A DNA stretch of 32,290 bases from Pyricularia pennisetigena (GCF_004337985.1 NW_021940941.1:1-32290), one strand, 5' to 3'; shown: positions 9,501-18,974, numbered from the stretch's first letter. The notes: generated from the letters alone by a model not told the origin. Translations and numbers: made by a program.

Positions 9501-10957
9501 ACGTGGTTCATCAGGACCCCGGACATATCAGGACCCCGGACATTTTTCAACCCAGTTTCATCCTTTATTTTCCACACGTGTTCTTTCCCCCAACAGTAAT
9601 GGAATCATCAAATTGCGAAGCGCGAATCATTCTTGCTCTAAATGAGCTCCGATCAAGCAAAAAGAAAAGCATACGAAAGGTTGCATTAATATATAATGCC
9701 CCAAAATCGACACTACACGACAGAATAAACGGCATCGCTTCTTTGGCCAATCGTCGGCCAGGCAACCAAAAGCTAACGGAAAGGGAAGAGGAAGTAGTTG
9801 TCCAGTATATATTGGACCTAGATTCCCGAGGGTTTCCAGCCCAGATCGCTGATGTGGCCGCAATGGCCGATCATCTTCTCGCCGCGCGGGACGCGCGACC
9901 GGTTGGCAAGCAATGGGCTTATCGCTTCGTACAACGACGCACAGAATTAAAAACGCGTTTTTCTCGCGCTTACGATTTCCAAAGAGCTTTTTGCGAAGAT
10001 CCTGACGCGTTAAACGCGTGGTTTCAATTGGTGGCCAATATGAGGGCCAAATATGGCATCCAAGACTGCGACATGTACAACTTCGACGAAACCGGCTTTA
10101 TGATGGGCCAGATTTGCGCTGGAATGGTCGTAACTGGGTCCGAAAGACGCGGAAGAAGGAAAAAAGTACAGCCTGGCAATCGAGAATGGGCAACTGCAAT
10201 TTNCCTTTGACGATGATATACGGGGGAATATCGTAACCGTCGCCACTGATGCAACAAATTGCAGTTGCCCATTCTCGATTGCCAGGCTGTACTTTTTTCC
10301 TTCTTCCGCGTCTTTCGGACCCAGTTACGACCATTCCAGCGCAAATCTGGCCCATCATAAAGCCGGTTTCGTCGAAGTTGTACATGTCGCAGTCTTGGAT
10401 GCCATATTTGGCCCTCATATTGGCCACCAATTGAAACCACGCGTTTAACGCGTCAGGATCTTCGCAAAAAGCTCTTTGGAAATCGTAAGCGCGAGAAAAA
10501 CGCGTTTTTAATTCTGTGCGTCGTTGTACGAAGCGATAAGCCCATTGCTTGCCAACCGGTCGCGCGTCCCGCGCGGCGAGAAGATGATCGGCCATTGCGG
10601 CCACATCAGCGATCTGGGCTGGAAACCCTCGGGAATCTAGGTCCAATATATACTGGACAACTACTTCCTCTTCCCTTTCCGTTAGCTTTTGGTTGCCTGG
10701 CCGACGATTGGCCAAAGAAGCGATGCCGTTTATTCTGTCGTGTAGTGTCGATTTTGGGGCATTATATATTAATGCAACCTTTCGTATGCTTTTCTTTTTG
10801 CTTGATCGGAGCTCATTTAGAGCAAGAATGATTCGCGCTTCGCAATTTGATGATTCCATTACTGTTGGGGGAAAGAACACGTGTGGAAAATAAAGGATGA
10901 AACTGGGTTGAAAAATGTCCGGGGTCCTGATATGTCCGGGGTCCTGATGAACCACGT
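9501..10957. mobile_element. head-to-head fold-back of the Pot3-like 5' half
   Basis: Positions 9501-10202 equal nucleotides 1-702 of the intact element. Positions 10204-10957 are the reverse complement of nucleotides 1-754. I saw no base differences between either arm and 13723-14476. Both arms lack the 3' half of the transposase (second and third catalytic Asp) and the 3' terminus. The arms meet at a single N. A TA follows the right arm at 10958-10959. The transposase frames here are truncated shadows of the intact gene. Confidence 0.85.
10203..10203. other. ambiguous base (N) at the fold-back centre
   Basis: A single N lies exactly where plus-oriented transposon sequence switches to minus-oriented sequence. 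It may mark an assembly join or a consensus failure at a palindrome. Confidence 0.95.
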
Positions 10958-11165
10958 TAACTAATTAATTATTTCAAAAGCGATACTTGAGCGTATTAAT
11001 AGTAATATTATAATATCTTGCATGAAATTACTAAACAAACCTGAAACTTTATCAAATTAAAGATATAGGCGAAATTGTATTATATTAAAATTAATCCGCC
11101 AGTAATAAACGGAGTCGACGCAGGCAAAGGATTTAACAGAATCAAAGCGAGGAGAATATTTTTCC

Positions 11166-11463
11166 ATGGGTAGGCCATATCAATTTTATTGCTTCCAGAC
11201 AGTTTTACTAACCCATGAGCAAAACCGTGAAATCCAACCAGCTTTTAACAACCAGTTCCGTTGTATTATGGAATTGCTCGATGACCAATATGAGGCGGTC
11301 AGGAGATCAGATCCTGCGGCAAGGGTGAGTGATTTAAACTGTCCATTAATTCGAACCAAAAAGCCTTATCCGACTCCAGATCAGCATTATTCTCGTTGGC
11401 GGCCTTGGGTCTAGCCCATACCTGTACGACTATGTCACGTCATTGGTACCAGACTCTAAATGA
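11166..11463 (+). pseudogene. Hsp70-like ATPase fragment (actin-like fold), two exons
   Basis: The first part (to 11324) reads LLTHEQNREIQPAF and LLDDQYEAVRRSDPAA. After a good intron (GTGAGT at 11325, CAG ending 11379, 55 bp, phase 0) the frame gives IILVGGLGSSPYLYDYV, the phosphate-2/adenosine-type signature of fungal Hsp70-related proteins, and ends at TGA 11461-11463. Established: these are actin-fold ATPases, and fungi carry many divergent copies. Only about 80 residues near the end of the ATPase domain remain. The N-terminal 350 or so residues and the C-terminus are missing, and the frame runs directly into HET-type sequence, so this is a broken fragment. The recognisable match starts at about 11200; the exact 5' edge is uncertain. 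It lies 200 bp from the transposon edge. Confidence 0.7.
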
Positions 11464-12053
11464 GTACTTATTGCGCAAGCTAACCTTTGACTATGACGCT
11501 TTGCCAGCGCTATCAGCCATTGCCAAGACCTATGGTCGCGCCATCGGTGACACCTATCTGGCCGGGAATCTGGCAAGCGGATACACACCGCGGCTTGCTC
11601 TGGTCGGCCAAAGCAGATCTCGACAGCCAGGATTGGAAACGACACGACACCGCGCCTTCATGAAGCTGGGCATCTGCCTTTGGGAGCACTACCTTGCTTA
11701 ACCCGAGCAAAGTGTGGAGTAAGTAATAGAAACCATCGATTGCGAATTCCCGACAAGGATGCAGTCTTCCTGCGGGCAGACTTGATTCCAACTTACACTC
11801 ACGTAGAGGGACAACTGAGCTCGGGTTTATTGCACCTCAGTGCCTACCTCCACGGGTTGTTGCTCGTAGAAGCCGGCACAGTGGGCCATTACGTGCGAAA
11901 GGGGACATTCGCCATGCAGCCAGGGAAAAGAAAGATACCAAAGAACTGGAAAAAATCTTTCGCGACGCCGGTTACAGGAAGTTCAGCGACAGGAAAAACA
12001 ACTTTGATGGTACATGGGATGGCTGGGAGGAGCGGACTGTCGTTATCATGTGA
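11456..12053 (+). pseudogene. HET-domain (heterokaryon incompatibility) protein, C-terminal part, broken
   Basis: LTFDYDALPALSAIAKTYG followed by GDTYLAG is typical of the region after the HET domain. A one-base frame change near 11565 leads to GIWQADTHRGLLW. The hallmark P-S-W-S-W-A-S appears as P-S-stop-S-W-A-S, with TGA at 11661-11663 where TGG is expected, a G to A change. Further frames carry LSSGLLHLSAYLHG and a tail ending ERTVVIM with a stop at 12051-12053, as such proteins often end. HET proteins trigger cell death when incompatible fungal strains fuse. This copy lacks the HET domain proper and has at least one frameshift and one stop. It begins inside the end of the Hsp70-like fragment, so the two have been joined by a rearrangement. 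Confidence 0.7.
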
Positions 12054-12761
12054 CGCTGTTATTAGGATTCGGGCCGCACACCTGAGTTTGAGTTTTCTTT
12101 TTCTTTTCTTCTTTTTTTCAACTCTGTATAAAGTTCCCCAGAGCAAAAGCGTAGTTTGTCTTTATGCGCAGCGGCGAGCAGTAACATCCCAAAAAAAAAC
12201 AGAAACTTGTTATCAAGCGCCTGTTGGCCCATAGTATCGTCGGAGGCTATGCCACGACAGGACGGATACGACCGAAGAGGACACGGGCAAGTAATAACTC
12301 GCAAACTTGATTCGCAACAATAACGGTAGTGCTATTTGTGCTCAAAGAGTCCGGCGACTTGAATACTTACCAGAGAAAGTAGCAAAGAGCTGAAAGTAAA
12401 ATATGATTATAGGACACGTCCTATTATTAAAAGCTGTTGCGGCTGGTGCAGTACTCTGTGATGCGAATGAAAAAAGTTGGGCATTTGAAATTAAATTATT
12501 CAACACGTATTTTCTTAATTCAAAACGCAATTTGAAAGAAGTAATGAGACAAATACAGTATAACTATAATCAGCTAAAACTTGATTGATTTTTTTACTTT
12601 TCTGCTTAACATTGTTTTTCCGCTTCCAAACCGCCAATACAAGTTGCGCCAAAAGACTTTTTTTGGGGAGCCCTACATACCGCCTATCGGTATAAAATGC
12701 ACCATGCTACCTCTAATAAGCTACGACGGTGGCGCCAGCCATTTAGTAAGCATGTAGCCCA
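12054..12761. other. spacer with no firm gene
   Basis: Contains a T/C-rich run near 12090-12120 and a 61-codon plus-strand frame (12403-12588) with a hydrophobic start (MIIGHVLLLKAVAAGAVL) that could pass for a signal peptide. There is no other support, so I do not call it a gene. The last 100 bases are the 3' flank of the Nudix gene. Confidence 0.5.
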
Positions 12762-13279
12762 TTACTCCAGCGCCTTATTAAGGGCACTCAGCATGCTGTC
12801 CTTCTTCTCTCCATACCCTGTCAAATAACCAGCTGCTTCGGAGAATGTGAAATGTGCTGCGGGTCCCCTACTACGATTCTTTTGGTCCGTAGGTTCGCCT
12901 TTACGTGTCACCGTGCCTTTATACCAAACGGTGTCGCCAAAGGAACCGACGTATTCAAGACTGTCGAAGTAAAACCCACCCTCTTCCTCAGCCTCGCGCC
13001 TTGCGCAAGCTTCCCAGCTGCGGTCCTTTGTTTCATATTTACCTTTCGGCAGTATCCAACCACTCGAGGCGGAAGGAATCATCCAAACTTCAGTCTGGCT
13101 GTGAAACGGAACAACACCACAGCGCCTCTGTGAACCGCTCGCGCCTTGGGGTATCGAAATTATTTTCAGTTTCAAATATTATATCAAACGAGAGATATAA
13201 AGGACTTACCAGGGTTTCCGGGTGTCGCCAGTATAGCCGGGACAAGTCCGAAGGTGAGATAAAACAAAGAGGACTTCAT
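12762..13279 (-). CDS. secreted Nudix hydrolase, candidate effector (two exons)
   Basis: Exon 1 runs 13279-13210 and exon 2 13144-12762, separated by a 65-bp intron (GTAAGT donor at 13209, AAG acceptor at 13145, phase 1). The product is 150 aa. Residues 1-18 (MKSSLFYLTFGLVPAILA) form a signal peptide. The mature part has a Nudix box starting ILPKGKYE and ending RREAEEEGG. The catalytic RE and EE glutamates are present; Asp replaces the first Glu. The spacing, with one extra residue before RE, is that of diphosphoinositol polyphosphate phosphohydrolases such as yeast Ddp1. Established: plant-pathogenic fungi including Pyricularia and Colletotrichum secrete Nudix effectors reported to hydrolyse inositol pyrophosphates and disturb host phosphate signalling. 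Inferred: this gene belongs to that group. Taking the ATG at 13175 instead would lose the signal peptide and start inside the intron. The gene is intact, not RIP-mutated, and lies between two Pot3-like termini. Confidence 0.8.
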
Positions 13280-13720
13280 ATTTTTAATGGTTTCGGAGGA
13301 AAGAAGATAAAAGTGAACAATAAACAAAAGGTGCAACAAGGTAACTTGGTGGTAGGACCTGCAAAGGTTATATATTTTAATTTGATAAAGCCGATTGATT
13401 TTGTTTGTTTCCACCCACACAGGCTGCTTAACGCACTATTATATACTATTTTACCTTGCCAAGTTTATGTTCGAATATTCTTGTGTAAACCTGCAATTTA
13501 CGAGTAAAATATATAAGCTTTCGTAAAGGTTTATGCAATTTCCCTTAGCCGTTGCTAAAAATAATTATAATTAATGAATGGCCCGATTCGCATAATAAAT
13601 TATAAAAGTTGTCAATTATATATCTTAAATTATGACTCGAGCTAGTCTCCAAAAACTATTCGCGTAAAATACTTTGGTCGAGTCGCATAAAAGAGTTAAC
13701 TAGTCAATCTATGGGCGCAC
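13280..13720. other. upstream region of the Nudix gene
   Basis: AT-rich sequence without a supported reading frame, presumably holding the promoter of the minus-strand Nudix gene. It ends at the TA beside the intact transposon, so any promoter must lie within these 440 bases or the transposon end. Confidence 0.45.
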
Positions 13721-13722
13721 TA

Positions 13723-13764
13723 ACGTGGTTCATCAGGACCCCGGACATATCAGGACCCCGGACA
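13723..13764 (+). repeat. left terminal inverted repeat (42 bp)
   Basis: Starts ACGTGGTTC and contains two abutting 17-bp units, the second running 2 bases past the perfect repeat. Identical ends occur at 9501 and, inverted, ending at 10957. Confidence 0.9.
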
Positions 13765-13820
13765 TTTTTCAACCCAGTTTCATCCTTTATTTTCCACACG
13801 TGTTCTTTCCCCCAACAGTA

Positions 13821-15491
13821 ATGGAATCATCAAATTGCGAAGCGCGAATCATTCTTGCTCTAAATGAGCTCCGATCAAGCAAAAAGAAAAGCATACGAAA
13901 GGTTGCATTAATATATAATGCCCCAAAATCGACACTACACGACAGAATAAACGGCATCGCTTCTTTGGCCAATCGTCGGCCAGGCAACCAAAAGCTAACG
14001 GAAAGGGAAGAGGAAGTAGTTGTCCAGTATATATTGGACCTAGATTCCCGAGGGTTTCCAGCCCAGATCGCTGATGTGGCCGCAATGGCCGATCATCTTC
14101 TCGCCGCGCGGGACGCGCGACCGGTTGGCAAGCAATGGGCTTATCGCTTCGTACAACGACGCACAGAATTAAAAACGCGTTTTTCTCGCGCTTACGATTT
14201 CCAAAGAGCTTTTTGCGAAGATCCTGACGCGTTAAACGCGTGGTTTCAATTGGTGGCCAATATGAGGGCCAAATATGGCATCCAAGACTGCGACATGTAC
14301 AACTTCGACGAAACCGGCTTTATGATGGGCCAGATTTGCGCTGGAATGGTCGTAACTGGGTCCGAAAGACGCGGAAGAAGGAAAAAAGTACAGCCTGGCA
14401 ATCGAGAATGGGCAACTGCAATTTGTTGCATCAGTGGCGACGGTTACGATATTCCCCCGTATATCATCGTCAAAGGCGTTTACCATTTGTCCAATTGGTA
14501 TACAGAAGGCGGTCTTCCGGACACGTGGCGCCTCAAACCCACCGTTAATGGATGGACCGACAACGAGACTGGCCTCGACTGGGTTCAGCATTTCGACAAC
14601 CATACAAAATCGCGGACAAAAGGCGTATATCGGATGTTAGTGCTCGATGGGCACGGCAGTCATCGATCCCCTGAATTCGAGGGCTATTGCAAAGATCACA
14701 ATATTATTCCACTTTGCCTGCCTGCTCATTCATCTCATTTAACCCAGCCACTTGATGTCGGAGTGTTCAACGTCCTTAAGCGGGCGTACGGTCAAGAAAT
14801 TAACGACTTTATCCGGGCCCACATTACCAGCATTAGCAAAGTCGAGTTCTTTTTGGCTTTTGCAGCGGCTTACAAAAAGTCAATGACAAAAGAAAATATG
14901 GCCGGGGGCTTTCGAGGGGCGGGAATTATCCCCCATAGCCCGGAAATGGTCATATCTAAGCTGGATGTTAGGCTACGGACGCCGTCACCTAAAGAGCTTG
15001 ATTTTTCCAGCACCGACACCTGGGTCTCTCAAACACCGCACAACCCGACAGAAGCCGTTAATCAATCTACCCTTGTTAAAAGTCGAATCAGCTGTCATCA
15101 GGGAAGCTCGCCAACGCCTATTTTTAATGCTGTAAAGCAGCTAGCAAAAGGGTTGGAGTCGATTGCTCATCGAACCACACTTTTGGAAGCGGAGAACCGC
15201 AGCCTTCGGAAGGCCAACGAAGCGCTTAGCAAGCGGCGCAGGGCGCAAAAAACACGTATCCGCGAAGGAGGGTCATTTACCATACAAGAGGGTCAGAATT
15301 TGCTTCAATTAAATGGTGCCGATGGTCTAATATACGAAAAGAAAGATGAAAATGGGGAGGGGAGTAGTGCGCAGCCGGCGACTAAACGACGTTGCGGCAA
15401 CTGCGGTAAACCTGGACATAATGCACGCACCTGTCAGGAGGATGCAGAAATGTCTGATGTACATATATCCGATTGCATTGAGGTAAATTGA
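13821..15491 (+). CDS. pogo-family DDE transposase with C-terminal zinc knuckle, 556 aa
   Basis: Cuts and joins the transposon ends at TA sites, acting in the nucleus. Residues 1-50 form a psq-type helix-turn-helix and about 55-125 a CENP-B-type DNA-binding domain. The catalytic domain has Asp163 (NFDETGF), Asp276 (LVLDGHGSH) and Asp312 (QPLDVGVF); 35 residues separate the last two, giving DD35D. A leucine-rich coiled-coil-like stretch lies at about 435-475, and a CCHC zinc knuckle (CGNCGKPGHNARTC, 525-538) near the end. I start at ATG 13821; an upstream GTG frame reaches back to 13725 but would translate the terminal repeat. All catalytic residues are present and no stop or frameshift is seen. 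The length is in the normal range for Fot1-like enzymes. Confidence 0.92.
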   Translation: MESSNCEARIILALNELRSSKKKSIRKVALIYNAPKSTLHDRINGIASLANRRPGNQKLTEREEEVVVQYILDLDSRGFPAQIADVAAMADHLLAARDARPVGKQWAYRFVQRRTELKTRFSRAYDFQRAFCEDPDALNAWFQLVANMRAKYGIQDCDMYNFDETGFMMGQICAGMVVTGSERRGRRKKVQPGNREWATAICCISGDGYDIPPYIIVKGVYHLSNWYTEGGLPDTWRLKPTVNGWTDNETGLDWVQHFDNHTKSRTKGVYRMLVLDGHGSHRSPEFEGYCKDHNIIPLCLPAHSSHLTQPLDVGVFNVLKRAYGQEINDFIRAHITSISKVEFFLAFAAAYKKSMTKENMAGGFRGAGIIPHSPEMVISKLDVRLRTPSPKELDFSSTDTWVSQTPHNPTEAVNQSTLVKSRISCHQGSSPTPIFNAVKQLAKGLESIAHRTTLLEAENRSLRKANEALSKRRRAQKTRIREGGSFTIQEGQNLLQLNGADGLIYEKKDENGEGSSAQPATKRRCGNCGKPGHNARTCQEDAEMSDVHISDCIEVN

Positions 15492-15541
15492 ACAACGCTG
15501 GCGTTGCAATTGAAATTGGAAGTACTATTGTGCAGGAAGAG

Positions 15542-15583
15542 TGTCCGGGGTCCTGATATGTCCGGGGTCCTGATGAACCACGT
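15542..15583 (-). repeat. right terminal inverted repeat (42 bp)
   Basis: Exact reverse complement of 13723-13764, followed by TA. The next base inward breaks the match. Confidence 0.9.
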
Positions 15584-15585
15584 TA

Positions 15586-18500
15586 ATTTAATCCGTATAA
15601 AGGAAGGCGAAAAATGGAAAACCGCGTTTTGCACCAAACGAGGATATTATAAATATTTAATAATGTTTTTCGGTTTTACCAACGCCCCAACAACTTTCCA
15701 AACCATAATTAACCACGTTTTTAAAAAATGTTTAAATATTTTCGTCGTTATTTACCTGGACGACATTTTTATTTTTTCCAAAACGTTGGAAAAATATAAA
15801 AAACACATTTATACGGTTTTACAAAAACTGCAAAACGTTAAACTTTTAATTAAACCAGAAAAATGCCTTTTTTATAATAAATAAATTAATTTTTTAAAAT
15901 ATATTATCGCTTTTGGAAAAATTAGGATGAAAAAATTAAAAATCCAAACAGTAAAAAAATGGTTTTAACCACAAAACGTAAAAAACGTTCGAGCTTTTTT
16001 CGGATTCGTGAATTTTTACAAACGATTTATTAAAAAATACGGCGCGATCGCCACCCTTTTAACCAATATAACCAAAAAGGATTTAAAATTCCAATGGACG
16101 GAATAAACGTTATAGGTTTTCGAACAGTTACGAAACGTAATAACACGAAAACCAATTTTCAAAATATTAAACCCAACGAAATCTTTCGAAATCGAAACCG
16201 ACGTATCCGATTACGTAATCGGAAAACAATTTAATTAACGAAATGAAAAAAAAACAATTACATTTTTGCGCCTTTTTTTTATAAAAATTACATAAATTAG
16301 AATTTAATTACTAAATATACGATAAAAAATTTATAATTATTATCCAAATATTTGAAAAATGGAAACCCCAATTATCCGGAATTAAATACGAGGTGTTAAT
16401 TTATACGGACCATAAAAACCTAACCCATTTTAACACCAATAAAATGTTAAATAAACGATAAATTAAATGGTTAAAATTTCTATTAAAATTTTATTTTAGG
16501 ATTATATACCGGAAAGGAACAAAAAACGGCAAAGCCGACGTTTTTAACCGGAAACCGGACCACGAAAATATAATATTAAAAAAAACCCGCGTTATTTTTA
16601 TAATAAACGAAAACGGAAACCTTTTACCAATATACCGAAACCTTATAATAACCAATATAATAACCACACCAAAAAAAATACGGAAAATCCACGAAAATAA
16701 AACCCACGTGTGACATTTGGACCATGAGATGACCAGACCCTAACCCTGACCCCTGGCCAACGACCCACCAGGGTGATACCTTTATTTACGTCGCGTCAAG
16801 CTCAGAACTTTGTTTGTTTCCTTTCTTCTCCTCAGAGTAGAATCTTCGTCGATAGGCGCCAATAGACTAGCTTCCGTGCTATGCTTACCCTGGCCGTGAC
16901 ACCACGGACATTAAAAAATTTCCAAAATATGGAAACGGTTAAAACAGCATTATAATTTTAAAGGAATAAAATAAAAAGTCCGAAAAACCATTAAAAATTA
17001 GGAATTTTGTGCTAAAAACAAATCCGCAAAACACAAACCCTATGGGTTATTATAACCATTACCAGCCTTTAATAAGGTTTGGCAGACCATTACCATGGAT
17101 TTTATTGTTAAATTACCACTTTTAAAAAAACCATTTACACGAACCAAATACGATAACATATTAACTATAATGGATAAATTTACCAAATATGCCTATTTCC
17201 TACCATATAAAAAAAGTAGCAATACCGAAAAAATCGCCGATACATTCCTACGAGTAATTATTAGCAATTACGGATTATTAAAAAACATCGTTACCGATAA
17301 AAATAAACTTTTTATATTAAAATTTTGGAAATTATTAATGGAATAATTAGGAATTAATTACAAATTATTAACAGCGTTTCACCCCCAAATAAACGGATGA
17401 ATAAAACGAGCCAACCAAATATTTAAATAGTATTTAAAATATTATATAAACCACAAATAAAACGATTGGGTACGATTATTACCCACAATATAATTCGCCT
17501 ATAACAGTTTAAAAAACGAAAATACCAAAACAACCCCGTTTTACGCCAATTACGGATTTAACCCTATAATATACGGAAAATTTAAAACGACCACCACGGC
17601 ACCACGAACCGATAAACAAATAAACGAGTTACGATAATTGCACGAAAAACTCTAGCAGGAATTAAAATTCGTACGAAAAAAATGATAAAATACGCCAATT
17701 AATATCGGATAAAAGGACCATTTTTCGGGGAGGGAAATAACGTTTAATTTATTCGACGTAATATTAAAATACAACGACCAAATAACAAATTAAATTTTAA
17801 AAAACTTGGATTTTTTAAAATTGATAAAAAAATTAGCGACATTAATTACCGATTATCGTTACCAAATATTATAAAAATTTATCCAACATTCCATATATTA
17901 TTATTGGAACCAGTATCACACGGCACCAATACACGAAAAATAATCAAAATCGACGTATAAAAAACCTACGAAATAAAACGAATATTGGACCATAAACGTA
18001 ACCACGGTAAAATAAAATACTTTATTAAATAGGAAAATTATAAATACGAAAAAAACATTTGGGAACCTTTTAACCACCTCCAAAATTACTAAAATCCATT
18101 CCGCCAATATTATTAAAAGTTGGATTTGCGAGCAAATTAGCCAAAAAAAACGACCCAAAAAAGCACCATTTACCATTTCCCGAAATTAAAAATTAATTAA
18201 AATTCGAAATAATACCACCCGACGAGTTTACGAGCAAAATAATTAATATATACCACGAACTAAAATATATAACCAGGACGGATTTACCAATTAAATATTG
18301 CGCAAAAACATTTATTTTATCCAATAAAAAAGGATTTAAAAGATTTATCGGGAAAATCGAATTTCAAATAAAATTAAAACCCGGAAAAAACAATTTTAAA
18401 AATATTTTAAAAAAAATTTCGGTTGACCGCCGCCGTTTTTTTGTTTTACTTTTTTACGTTCCACCCGATCCAATTCCTCCAAATTATCGATACCACGAAA

Positions 18501-18974
18501 TATAACCCGCATTATTTTTTCAAACCACAATTTTTTTTATTTCCGCAAACGCTCCATTTTAAAATCCGCAGCTTTTTTCGCTTTTTTAACGGTTTTTAAC
18601 TCCGATTTAAAACGCGAATATTAGGAAATAATTCGACGAAAAAATTCCGGAAATATTCCGAAAATATCGTAATGCGATAAATTTAAACGAATATATTCCA
18701 TACAACGAGCGGAATTCCGGGGAAAAATTTAACAGCGAGGGATTTTCCGAAATTAATAAACAAAATAAAAAAGCATTTCTACCAGCGATAAAATAAAAGC
18801 AGAAAAAAGGTTGTCGCGACGAACGGTCGACGAGCGATTAAATTTCGATTTGATTACGCGATTAAATATAACGCGAAAAAATTAGCAAAAAAGGAACAAA
18901 TTTAAAAAATATAAATTAAGGAAATATAAATTATTTAAAGCCAAAGGGATTTGGCCAAAAAAAAGGAGATTTAA
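15586..18974 (+). pseudogene. Pyret-like 3' pol: reverse transcriptase, RNase H, integrase, chromodomain remnant
   Basis: Resumes the frame left at 9500 with LIRIKEGEKWKTAF and FGFTNAPTTFQ, then the catalytic IYLDDIFIFS near 15750. RNase H sequence (ETDVSDYVIG) lies near 16195. Integrase core remains at 17095 onwards (MDFIVKLPL; VTDKNKLF). Where the third catalytic residue is expected (normally G-x-T-E-R-A-N) the frame reads G, stop, I, K, R, A, N near 17397-17412, so Glu has become Lys by a G to A change. A chromodomain-like tail (YKYEKNIWEPFNHL) lies near 18040-18090. Many stops; RIP bias throughout. A solo LTR interrupts it at 16709. The last 800 bases before the LTR are non-coding. Confidence 0.8.
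16709..16901 (+). repeat. solo LTR of gypsy family A with 5-bp target duplication
   Basis: 193 bp, nearly identical to 203-395. CCACG lies on both sides (16704-16708 and 16902-16906), proving insertion followed by LTR-LTR recombination that removed the body. Its normal base composition contrasts with the RIP-altered host element, so it arrived after RIP. Confidence 0.95.

Larger units (their letters stand above)
9501..15583. mobile_element. 6.1-kb block bounded by Pot3-like ends, with cargo, inserted at one TA in Pyret
   Basis: The left edge begins ACGTGGTTCATCAGG and the right edge ends with its reverse complement. TA dinucleotides flank it at 9499-9500 and 15584-15585. Removing the block and one TA restores the Pyret reverse transcriptase frame (…KKTYN then LIRIKEG…), so the outer edges mark a single insertion site. 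Inside are a fold-back of two transposon 5' halves (9501-10957), a 2.76-kb cargo (10958-13722) and an intact element (13723-15583). It may be a composite transposition, or a simple insertion later rearranged or misassembled; the N at 10203 keeps the second option open. Confidence 0.65.
13723..15583 (+). mobile_element. intact Pot3-like (Fot1/pogo) DNA transposon, 1,861 bp
   Basis: Perfect 42-bp terminal inverted repeats, TA on both sides (13721-13722, 15584-15585) and one uninterrupted transposase gene. Each terminus contains the 17-bp unit ATCAGGACCCCGGACAT twice in tandem. Size, repeat length and internal duplication match the published description of the Pot2/Pot3 group of P. oryzae; I favour Pot3 (MGR586) but cannot align it. 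No RIP-type damage is visible despite further copies nearby, so it is young and potentially active. Confidence 0.85.

Noticed and set aside
9374..10210. 278-aa frame joining Pyret and transposase sequence
   Set aside because: It is a chance fusion of RIP-decayed reverse transcriptase with the truncated Pot3-like copy and ends at the N.
12403..12588. 61-aa secreted peptide
   Set aside because: The hydrophobic start alone is not enough; the frame is AT-rich with no recognisable content.
12762..13175. Nudix gene as a single-exon 137-aa cytosolic protein
   Set aside because: The ATG at 13175 lies in an intron with good GTAAGT and AAG borders; splicing restores a signal peptide in frame.
13725..13820. 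Longer transposase start (GTG at 13725)
   Set aside because: It would translate the terminal inverted repeat, and it needs a non-ATG start; ATG 13821 begins the usual N-terminal helix-turn-helix.
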